Assembly (NCBI GenBank): GCA_022759345.1
Contig: JAEMPK010000127.1
Location: 1-5,884 of the forward strand
Direction: 5' to 3'
Origin: Pyrobaculum sp.
GTDB taxonomy: Archaea > Thermoproteota > Thermoprotei > Thermoproteales > Thermoproteaceae
DNA length: 5,884 nt
Position numbers and translations under genes: made by a program. The notes beneath the pieces were generated by a model. That model saw nothing but the letters and a program-made list of their open reading frames with translations, was not told the origin of the DNA and ran no database searches. Shown here one piece after another: positions 1 through 4,438 of this stretch; position 1 is the stretch's first letter, and each line of letters starts with the position of its first letter.

Positions 1-98
1 CCCACGCTCCCGACGAATACGTAGAGATAAGACAAGTGGTCAACGTTGCTGAGGTTTACTTCAACTTAGTAAAGAGGCTGACCGCCTCCAAGCCTTGA
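1..98 (+). CDS. M20-family metallopeptidase/deacylase, C-terminal end (partial)
   Basis: The reading frame starting at base 3 stays open to TGA at 96-98 and gives 31 residues beginning HAPDEYVEI. The rest of the gene lies before the window. A His followed by A/S-P-N/D-E-Y near the C-terminus, then a helix rich in Val, Ala and Tyr, is the usual ending of M20 metallohydrolases (ArgE, DapE, LysK and carboxypeptidase relatives). In that family the His is one of the ligands of the dinuclear zinc/cobalt site, and the enzymes hydrolyse N-acyl amino acids or small peptides in the cytoplasm. The fragment is too short to tell which substrate this member uses. The other two frames hit stops at once (TAG at 22-24, TGA at 50-52). 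The last codons form one arm of a hairpin described separately. Confidence 0.7.
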   Translation, partial: HAPDEYVEIRQVVNVAEVYFNLVKRLTASKP

Positions 99-105
99 GA
101 GGCGG
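82..105 (+). terminator. Strong hairpin across the M20 gene stop codon
   Basis: Bases 82-88 pair perfectly with 99-105 (7 bp, mostly G-C). The stem continues with 89-91 against 95-97 past a bulged A98, leaving a GCC triloop. The TGA stop (96-98) is inside the hairpin. No run of T follows, and archaeal termination normally depends on U-tracts, so this may be a 3'-end-stabilising or processing structure rather than a terminator. The pairing is read directly from the sequence; the role is inference. Confidence 0.35.
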
Positions 106-190
106 AGGTCCCTGGGGCTTCGCTCTTCATTGGCTCCTTGGGCCAGGTCGGCTCTTTGGCGGGTGGCAAATAGGCTCTTACAAATAATTG

Positions 191-224
191 AAAGCCTCGC
201 CGTTTAGGGCGGGATGGAGGTCAG
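191..224 (+). mobile_element. Decayed IS605/TnpB right end (omegaRNA scaffold-like hairpin and tail)
   Basis: The stretch reads AAAG, then CTCGCC (196-201), a GTTTAG loop, GGCGGG (208-213), then ATGGAGGTCAG. CTCGCC and GGCGGG form a 6-bp stem with one G-T wobble. As I recall, archaeal IS200/IS605 elements end just after tnpB with this pattern: AAGCC, a C/G stem closed by a TTTA/TTCA loop, GGGCGGGG, then A-rich GGAGGTCA. That is the 3' scaffold of the TnpB guide RNA, and the guide sequence follows it directly. No TnpB protein is seen upstream: the M20 gene ends at 98, and the bases between show no zinc-finger or RuvC motifs. I therefore read it as a solo remnant, or an insertion scar between the M20 gene and the next operon. 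The match is from memory, not an alignment. Confidence 0.5.
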
Positions 225-363
225 AAATTTGTCGTGGCTCTGCGTCAGTGGCTGTGCCCTGGGCAGATTCGTGTGATCTGTTTCGTGAGGGATTATTTCC
301 GCGGCTTATGGCTTGTTGAACCAGGCTGAGAGCTGTGGGAGCCGTAGCGCGTTTTTGAATCTC

Positions 364-437
364 TTCTGTGCTTAAAACGCCGTATTTAACGGCGGCTTGG
401 CCGCTAGGAGTTTTAAAGACTCCGTCTAAGCACGGAA
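364..437 (+). repeat. Cloverleaf-like inverted-repeat structure, possible small RNA or operator
   Basis: Bases 364-374 pair with 427-437 over 11 positions (ten Watson-Crick, one G-T). Enclosed are two perfect 5-bp hairpins, each with a 7-base loop: 378-382 with 390-394, and 407-411 with 419-423. A third 5-bp stem, 392-396 with 400-404, competes with the first because both need 392-394, so two folds are possible. The layout recalls a tRNA cloverleaf, but it lacks the GGTTCRA T-loop, a proper D-arm/anticodon arrangement and a CCA-side acceptor end, and I do not call it a tRNA. The strand is arbitrary because the repeats are symmetric. It could be a structured small RNA, a leader of the downstream operon, or a DNA element around the operon promoter, since the 412-418 loop is itself TATA-like. 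Confidence 0.4.
411..418 (+). promoter_or_regulatory. Possible TATA box for the membrane protein/methyltransferase operon
   Basis: TTTTAAAG is centred about 24.5 bases before an ATG at 439, the same spacing seen for the other leaderless-looking starts in this window. That ATG opens a 9-codon ORF ending in TAG at 466-468, two bases before the GTG at 471. An alternative TATA-like TTTAAG at 456-461 lies only about 12 bases before the GTG, too close for a leaderless start there. The assignment is tentative. Confidence 0.3.
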
Positions 438-470
438 TATGTCTGCGAGGGTTGGTTTAAGCTTCTAGAC

Positions 471-752
471 GTGTCGGCGGTGTTGTTGATTCTTTTCGGC
501 TTCTTAGCCGCGGTCTCGGGGCTGTGTCTCGTCAAGCCGGAGGTGGTGGAGGGGGCTATGCTTGGCTTCTTCAGTTCTTACTCAGTGTGTTCGCGTCCGC
601 ACCTAGGCTGGACCGCTCTCGTCGTGATTGTCGTTGCGGTTGTCCACGGCGTCGCGGGTTTAGACGTCTGGCTTTTGAGGATGGGCCGGGACTGGCTGTG
701 GGTGGTGGTGTTGGTTGTTGTGTTTTGGTTTATATACGTCTATATGGCGTAG
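471..752 (+). CDS. Small three-helix membrane protein, possibly SdhD-like anchor
   Basis: This 93-residue protein is very hydrophobic. Three membrane helices are visible at about residues 2-21, 47-68 and 74-92, with a short polar segment (Cys40, Arg42, His44) between the first two. I do not recognise the family with confidence. The second helix ends HGVAGL (His59, Gly60, Gly63, Leu64), which loosely recalls the H-x-x-x-G-L motif of small three-helix succinate dehydrogenase/fumarate reductase anchor subunits, where the His serves heme or quinone binding. No SdhA or SdhB gene is present here, so this is only a hint. GTG at 471 is the first usable start, since the frame is closed upstream by TAA at 414-416. 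No Shine-Dalgarno site is close; a GAGG at 447-450 is about 20 bases away. The gene ends 3 bases before the methyltransferase and is probably co-transcribed with it. Confidence 0.6.
   Translation: MSAVLLILFGFLAAVSGLCLVKPEVVEGAMLGFFSSYSVCSRPHLGWTALVVIVVAVVHGVAGLDVWLLRMGRDWLWVVVLVVVFWFIYVYMA
729..736 (+). promoter_or_regulatory. TATA box inside the membrane-protein gene, for the methyltransferase
   Basis: TTTATATA is centred about 23.5 bases upstream of the GTG at 756, fitting transcription that starts at or next to the start codon. It lies in codons for the last aromatic-rich residues of the upstream gene, so codon use there could mimic it. If real, the methyltransferase has its own leaderless transcript in addition to readthrough. 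Confidence 0.4.
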
Positions 753-755
753 GTT

Positions 756-1439
756 GTGGGTCTTGGTGCGGAGTGGCACGTAGTGAGGGAGGCCTATCGG
801 AAGATAACTAGGGTTTATGAGAGGGCTAACATGTTGGCTACGTTGGGGAACGTGGATAGGTGGCGGAGGGAGGCTATTGCTCTTTTCTATAGCCTAAACG
901 GGAAGGCGGCGCTTAAAGTGCTGGACGCCGGCGCTGGGCCTGGAAACATGGCTAGGCACATAAAGGGTGTTAGGTACGTGGTGGCGCTTGACGCGACGCC
1001 TGAGATGCTTTATGTAAACGACGTGGCTGATGACAAGGTTGTCGGCGTATTTGAGTATATGCCTTTTAGAGACGGGAGCTTTGATTTGCTGGTGGCGGGC
1101 TACTCTCTCCACGCGGCCATGGACCTCGAAAGAGCTGTTGCTGAGTTTAGCCGCGTCGCCGCGTTTCAGTGTGTGGTCTCCATAGGGAAGCCTACCAATA
1201 GACTCATGAGGAGGTTGCTTCTCATGTATACCAAGTATGTCTTGCCCAGGCTTGTCTGCCTCGCCGCGCCGAAGGAGATATGTAGTGAGTACAAGAAGAT
1301 CTACATAATAGTGTCGGCTCTGCCTCCGAATTCGAAGCTCAAGGAGATCATAAGTAGATACGCCGTGTTGATCACATTTAGGGAGAGGGGGTTTGGCTCG
1401 ATATATATTTACCTCAGTAGATCGCCTAACTCCTTTTAG
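756..1439 (+). CDS. UbiE/MenG-type C-methyltransferase of quinone biosynthesis
   Basis: The 227-residue protein is a class I SAM-dependent methyltransferase with UbiE/COQ5 hallmarks over its length. Residues 17-41 carry the family's N-terminal pattern (I-x-x-x-Y-x-x-x-N, then G31 and WRREA at 36-40). Motif I is LDAGAGPGNM at 56-65; Asp79 is the expected ribose-binding acid; residues 101-109 hold MPFRDGSFD. After a KP at about 144, the tail matches the order of conserved features in E. coli UbiE (VLPR, then Y, a proline-rich turn, and a final G-x-x-x-I-Y segment). The family methylates demethylmenaquinone or related rings at the membrane surface; thermoproteal archaea use menaquinone-type quinones, so that substrate is the best guess. 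A less specific methyltransferase role remains possible. GTG at 756 follows the upstream stop by 3 bases and has a TATA box at the leaderless distance. The 3' end overlaps the convergent gene by 14 bases. Confidence 0.75.
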   Translation: MGLGAEWHVVREAYRKITRVYERANMLATLGNVDRWRREAIALFYSLNGKAALKVLDAGAGPGNMARHIKGVRYVVALDATPEMLYVNDVADDKVVGVFEYMPFRDGSFDLLVAGYSLHAAMDLERAVAEFSRVAAFQCVVSIGKPTNRLMRRLLLMYTKYVLPRLVCLAAPKEICSEYKKIYIIVSALPPNSKLKEIISRYAVLITFRERGFGSIYIYLSRSPNSF

Positions 1440-2391
1440 GTTCCCACACAGCTATGTAGTAGGGCATGTATTTGAGGTAGCGCTTGCTCAGTTGATACCC
1501 GGCGGATCTTAATATCTGTTCTACCCCCTTCCAGCTGAAGACGTGTTTTGCGCCGAAGGACGTCACTATGGCGATTAGCCCGGGCGTGGACTCTACGACT
1601 TGTTGACCAACTAGTAACTTACCTCCCGGCCCTATTATCTGCGAGATGCATGTCAGCTCTTTCACCGGGTCGAGTAGCCAGTAGAGCGTGTGTAGCATAA
1701 GCACGGCGTCTACGCCGCTGGGTGCGTACCGCCTGGCTATCTTTACGGCGTCGCAGGCGGTGGGCGCTTGGAAGATGCAGATCCCGCCTCCGCATTCGCC
1801 AGGCCTTGTCCGCAACGTCGCGGAGGCCAACTCTACGTTGTCTCTCCTGTAGTCAAACCCTATGTACATCTTGGGCGTCGTTATCTCCATTACAGCCGCC
1901 GCCGTGTGTCCCTCTTTTACGACAGGCTCGAAAACCGCCGGGTACCTCTCTATTTCCATTAGGCGGAGGAAAGTTTGTCTAAGTATTCTGTACCAGCCTT
2001 GGCTTAACATCGTGGAGTAAAGCACGGCTAATGTGTTTTCATCTGCCTTGTTTGCGGCGACGTTTACAGCGCCTATTCGGTCGAAGGATTCGTGGAGATC
2101 GACAAACTCCATTGCGTAGCTGTTGGTGGGGTACTCCGGTTTTTCCGGCCTCTTCTTTATGTTGCCATCTTCTCTCACATAGTCTCTGATCTTCAACGAG
2201 ATGAAGAGGGCGCGGGCGAAGACGCTTTCTCTTATGGATTGAAGCCCCAAATCGTTGTATACCTCCTCCCACCACTTTACGGCGTACCACTCGCTCCACC
2301 GCAACGCAGTCCTAACTTGCTTCACGCCTCCAAATGCCTCTATGAAAGGTTTGTAGTATCGCAGGACGTTTAACTCCTCCACCAGCTTCAT
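1426..2391 (-). CDS. Methyltransferase-fold protein with degenerate SAM-binding loop
   Basis: The product has 321 residues. The first half (about 1-150) is helical, rich in Trp, Tyr and Arg, and not a domain I recognise. The second half reads as a Rossmann-type methyltransferase: YIGFDYRRDNVELA at 176-189 looks like strand 2 and its acidic residue, VDAVLMLHTLYWLLDP at 227-242 like strand 4 with the post-motif histidine, and IIGPGGKLLV at 252-261 is the typical 'PGG' motif. The expected glycine-rich motif I, however, appears as VVKEGHTAAAV (157-167), with only one glycine. Either the SAM site has been rebuilt or catalysis is lost and the protein is a partner or sensor. Its ATG overlaps the stop of the zinc-ribbon gene (ATGA, 2388-2391), so the two are translationally coupled. 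The 3' end overlaps the convergent UbiE-like gene by 14 bases. Confidence 0.7.
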   Translation of the reverse strand: MKLVEELNVLRYYKPFIEAFGGVKQVRTALRWSEWYAVKWWEEVYNDLGLQSIRESVFARALFISLKIRDYVREDGNIKKRPEKPEYPTNSYAMEFVDLHESFDRIGAVNVAANKADENTLAVLYSTMLSQGWYRILRQTFLRLMEIERYPAVFEPVVKEGHTAAAVMEITTPKMYIGFDYRRDNVELASATLRTRPGECGGGICIFQAPTACDAVKIARRYAPSGVDAVLMLHTLYWLLDPVKELTCISQIIGPGGKLLVGQQVVESTPGLIAIVTSFGAKHVFSWKGVEQILRSAGYQLSKRYLKYMPYYIAVWEPKRS

Positions 2392-2690
2392 GTACAGACT
2401 ACGACGCCAATTTCCTTAAGTCTCCTCATAAGGGCTTGTAGCTCGTTGGGCACCTTCCCACTTTGTATAACCTCGAGCACTGCTTGTTGCGTTGCCTGCG
2501 GCAGGAGGCCGAACCTCTCCCAGTCTCTAATTTCGCAGTCAAGGACTGAGTCGCCGTTAGGCACCGACACGGTAAATATGTGGCCGTTTGGGCACATCAC
2601 CTCAGCTTCGTCTCCTTTAAGATACCCTACAGTTGGTCTAAACTCTACGCCGCACACTGGACATCTGACTGTGTGAGAAAGCCTATACAC
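2388..2690 (-). CDS. Small zinc-ribbon protein coupled to the methyltransferase-like gene
   Basis: The N-terminal half has a four-ligand zinc site, CPVC then, 19 residues later, CPNGH (Cys-x2-Cys and Cys-x3-His), giving a compact treble-clef or ribbon fold. The second half is helical (a Q-rich stretch, then a basic ALMRRLKEIG helix) and ends in VVCT. The cysteine-first, histidine-last spacing is seen in RNA/DNA-binding ribbons and metal-site structural proteins; I cannot name the family. The start is uncertain. GTG at 2688-2690 (100 residues) has a TATA box centred about 23.5 bases upstream. An in-frame TTG at 2706-2708 would add six residues (MFTWYH) and would go with a second TATA box at 2737-2744. 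I prefer the GTG. The zinc ligands are unaffected. The 4-base overlap with the next gene points to a two-protein unit. Confidence 0.7.
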   Translation of the reverse strand: MYRLSHTVRCPVCGVEFRPTVGYLKGDEAEVMCPNGHIFTVSVPNGDSVLDCEIRDWERFGLLPQATQQAVLEVIQSGKVPNELQALMRRLKEIGVVVCT

Positions 2691-2709
2691 ATGATACCAT
2701 GTAAACAAA

Positions 2710-2717
2710 ATATATAA
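2710..2717 (-). promoter_or_regulatory. TATA box for the zinc-ribbon/methyltransferase operon
   Basis: On the minus strand the bases read TTATATAT, centred about 23.5 bases before the GTG at 2690. This is the distance expected for a leaderless crenarchaeal mRNA, and it decides my choice of start. Confidence 0.5.
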
Positions 2718-2736
2718 TGCCTCTGGTGGAGGATCC

Positions 2737-2744
2737 TTTATATA
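2737..2744 (-). promoter_or_regulatory. Second TATA-like box in the same spacer
   Basis: On the minus strand TATATAAA begins directly after the TAG stop of the upstream gene (2745-2747). It would place transcription start near 2714-2716, a few bases before the alternative TTG start at 2708. With the box at 2710-2717 it makes a tandem promoter in a 36-base spacer. Which box is used is not determined. Confidence 0.35.
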
Positions 2745-3377
2745 CTAAAAGTTTAGTTTATAGGTATTGTAAAGGTAATCGGGCTTATATAGACTGTAAT
2801 CTACCGAGGCTTGTTGCCCCTCGTCTGTAGCGATCGTCACATATCTCCCGCCAAGTCTCCTCGTCTCGCATATGGCGCTTTCTATTGCCCCGTCTAAGTC
2901 GCCAGGACTAGACAGCCAGAGGTAGTCTATGTTGAAATTCCACCGGTTGAGATACAAAAGGTACCTCATGTCGGGTCCCGAGTATAGAACCAAGTGGTCA
3001 GGGCCCGGCTCTGGATGTCCCTCCGGCGGCTTTTCTAAGTAAAGCGCAGATGCGCATGGACGCGACGTAGAATATATATAGAGAGTCCCCCTTGTCTGAT
3101 AAAGACTCTTCTCGATTTCCTCAGGCGTTATCAAGATTTTCGTGCCTCTCAACGTAGCGGCGAAATCTAGTTTCTTAGCACGCCGCAGTATGATGAGGTA
3201 AGCCTCCTCAAGCCGTGGCCTTTCGGAAGACCACCTCACCTTTACCACACATCCCTCTATCAATCTGTACAGCGGGAAGAGCTCCACGACGGGCTTGGCC
3301 CAGAAGAGGCGTAGCCTCCCTAAGTGGCGGTACCAATGAGTAAACTCGTCGGGGGTTAGCGGATCTAGGCAGACCAT
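2745..3377 (-). CDS. Uncharacterised 210-residue protein
   Basis: I do not recognise this protein. It is soluble-looking, mixed alpha/beta, with no signal peptide or membrane helix. The N-terminal 50 residues are rich in Trp, Arg and Leu. A Glu/Lys segment at about 83-90 contains TPEEIEKS. A Pro-rich, Gly-rich turn (KPPEGHPEPGPDH) near the middle leads into an aromatic-rich region, and the last 20 residues carry six tyrosines. Scattered single cysteines (for example Cys3, Cys43) form no metal motif. The ATG at 3375-3377 shares one base with the TAA stop of the gene before it, so the pair is co-translated. Its function may be tied to that small helical partner. Probably a lineage-restricted family. 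Confidence 0.65.
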   Translation of the reverse strand: MVCLDPLTPDEFTHWYRHLGRLRLFWAKPVVELFPLYRLIEGCVVKVRWSSERPRLEEAYLIILRRAKKLDFAATLRGTKILITPEEIEKSLYQTRGTLYIYSTSRPCASALYLEKPPEGHPEPGPDHLVLYSGPDMRYLLYLNRWNFNIDYLWLSSPGDLDGAIESAICETRRLGGRYVTIATDEGQQASVDYSLYKPDYLYNTYKLNF

Positions 3378-3745
3378 TAGGAAAACAACGAATTACGACG
3401 TGTCACCAGTTTTTCAAGTTCAGACACGGTGGCGAGCATAGCTACATAATCCTTATTAGCCAATGTAGACAGTAGTGTGTTCAGCTTGTCAAATATCACG
3501 GCATCTATCTGCTCCAACTCCTTCCTGGAGGTGGGCTTGCCCTCGGTTGACTTGACCCTCACTGCTATCATGTTTACGGCCTTCAGGGCGCGGCCGAGCT
3601 CTTCTACGTTGTCGGAGTTCAACATCCGCTTCCGTATCTCAGTCTCAATCTCCTTAAGCCCCTTGTAGATCATCTGCCGGATTTTGGGCTCGTCTTCTAA
3701 GCTTCTGTACCCAGGGTACACAAAGAAGCGGGGGGCCACGGACAC
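3377..3745 (-). CDS. Small helical protein, unknown function
   Basis: This 122-residue protein has a short aromatic N-terminus (RFFVYPGYR at 6-14). The rest is predicted mostly helical, with alternating Lys/Arg/Glu and Leu/Ile/Val suited to a helical bundle or short coiled coil. No catalytic or metal-binding motif is visible, so it may be an adaptor or subunit. GTG at 3743-3745 is the first start after the divergent promoter. A second in-frame GTG at 3737-3739 (two residues shorter) lies about 24 bases from the TATA centre and fits a leaderless start better. Its stop overlaps the ATG of the 210-residue gene by one base. I cannot assign a family. Confidence 0.65.
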   Translation of the reverse strand: MSVAPRFFVYPGYRSLEDEPKIRQMIYKGLKEIETEIRKRMLNSDNVEELGRALKAVNMIAVRVKSTEGKPTSRKELEQIDAVIFDKLNTLLSTLANKDYVAMLATVSELEKLVTRRNSLFS

Positions 3746-3758
3746 CCGTTACGTTCCC

Positions 3759-3767
3759 TATAAATAT
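3759..3767. promoter_or_regulatory. Single near-symmetric TATA box shared by divergent genes
   Basis: TATAAATAT sits between two divergent starts and reads ATATTTATA on the other strand, so either strand offers a good TATA box. Its centre (3763) is 25 bases before the GTG at 3788 on the plus strand. On the minus strand it is 18 bases before the GTG at 3745 and 24 before the GTG at 3739. The spacer between the two start codons is only 42 bases and I see no other TATA-like box in it. One site may therefore bind TBP in either direction. Confidence 0.55.
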
Positions 3768-3787
3768 CTTTGTTGCCATAGGGCCAT

Positions 3788-4438
3788 GTGACTTTAATCG
3801 GCTGGATCGACCACTTTGATTACTACGGCCCCCTGAAAGACCCAAAGCTACTGGAGGAGCCTAAGTACCTCACCTCAGCGGTGGTGCTTACTCAATCTGA
3901 GGAGGCGTTTGAATACGCCGTCAAGGGCTGGAGCAGGTTCGGCACGCTGGAGCTTGTGGAGGCGATATACGCTTATGTGCAGCAGGTCAAACGCGGTCTT
4001 CTCGACAGGCGGGGGCTTCTACAGAGGTTAATCACGTTACTGCCGCGAGCTGAGGTGGGCGACTTGCTTGCCATGCAACGCGTCTTGAAGCTGGGCCTCG
4101 ACGTGACTACCTGCGACCTAGGGCTTGTGGTGTTGAGTTACGTGGCGGTGAGAGACGGGGCGCCGCCGCAACCTCCGCCCGGCTTGTTGTACGAGTTGCG
4201 GAGGACAGACGCGACGGTCTACATAACGCGTAACAACAAAGGAGATGTGATCTACGATGGGGAGACTATGTGTGTGGTGCCGGCGTCCGGCAGGCCGCCC
4301 CGCCATCCGCTCTACGAGGCGTATCTACGGGGGTTTCGAATAGTAACCGAGGGGCTGCCCAGAGAGATCGACCTTTGCGTGATGCATAAGAAGCTGAAGA
4401 TTAGATGCCTAGACGCCGCGTCGAGCGGCGTGTGGTAG
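3788..4438 (+). CDS. Uncharacterised 216-residue protein
   Basis: I do not recognise this protein. It begins MTLIGWIDHFDYYGP, and residues 30-105 look helical with Leu/Val-rich amphipathic stretches. A proline-rich linker (APPQPPPG, 125-132) separates this from a C-terminal half that looks beta-rich (ATVYITRNNKGDVIYDGETM). Four cysteines are spread out (the first is Cys109) without a metal-site spacing. There is no signal peptide or membrane helix, so it is probably cytoplasmic. The GTG start is supported by a TATA box 25 bases upstream, implying a leaderless mRNA. An ATG at 3786-3788 overlaps it but is followed at once by TGA, so it cannot be the start. The last 30 bases overlap the convergent TRIC-like gene. 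Confidence 0.65.
   Translation: MTLIGWIDHFDYYGPLKDPKLLEEPKYLTSAVVLTQSEEAFEYAVKGWSRFGTLELVEAIYAYVQQVKRGLLDRRGLLQRLITLLPRAEVGDLLAMQRVLKLGLDVTTCDLGLVVLSYVAVRDGAPPQPPPGLLYELRRTDATVYITRNNKGDVIYDGETMCVVPASGRPPRHPLYEAYLRGFRIVTEGLPREIDLCVMHKKLKIRCLDAASSGVW

Larger units (their letters stand above)
99..470. other. 372-base region without a convincing protein gene
   Basis: No frame in this stretch gives a protein I can support. The M20 frame stays open past its TGA to TAG at 171-173, but the 24 codons resemble nothing I know. What can be seen: the TnpB-end-like hairpin (191-224); a perfect 5-bp stem with a 7-base loop (264-268 with 276-280) of unknown meaning; a T5 run at 352-356; the cloverleaf-like repeat structure (364-437); and a possible promoter with a 9-codon ORF before the membrane-protein gene (411-468). 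This amount of non-coding space is unusual here, since most other neighbouring genes overlap or nearly touch. Confidence 0.6.

Noticed and set aside
99..173. Readthrough of the TGA at 96-98 extending the M20 protein, or the tail of a tnpB gene
   Set aside because: The 24-codon extension matches no M20 or TnpB ending I know; the M20 protein already has a normal C-terminal helix.
273..329. Box C/D small RNA (GTGATCT near 273, CTGA at 326)
   Set aside because: The C box is imperfect, internal C'/D' boxes are poor, and no terminal stem brackets them.
364..437. tRNA gene
   Set aside because: Size and cloverleaf-like pairing fit, but there is no GGTTCRA T-loop, the arm order and spacing are wrong, and no anticodon arm can be assigned.
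524..811. 95-residue plus-strand ORF overlapping the membrane protein
   Set aside because: It overlaps two better genes in another frame, begins with a low-complexity glycine run, and has no plausible domain.
1722..2373. Plus- and minus-strand ORFs within the methyltransferase-like gene
   Set aside because: They are Arg- or Ser-rich products of other frames of a gene with recognisable motifs, with no promoter or domain of their own.
3786..3791. ATG at 3786-3788 as start of the 216-residue gene
   Set aside because: It is followed directly by TGA (3789-3791); the in-frame start is the GTG at 3788-3790.
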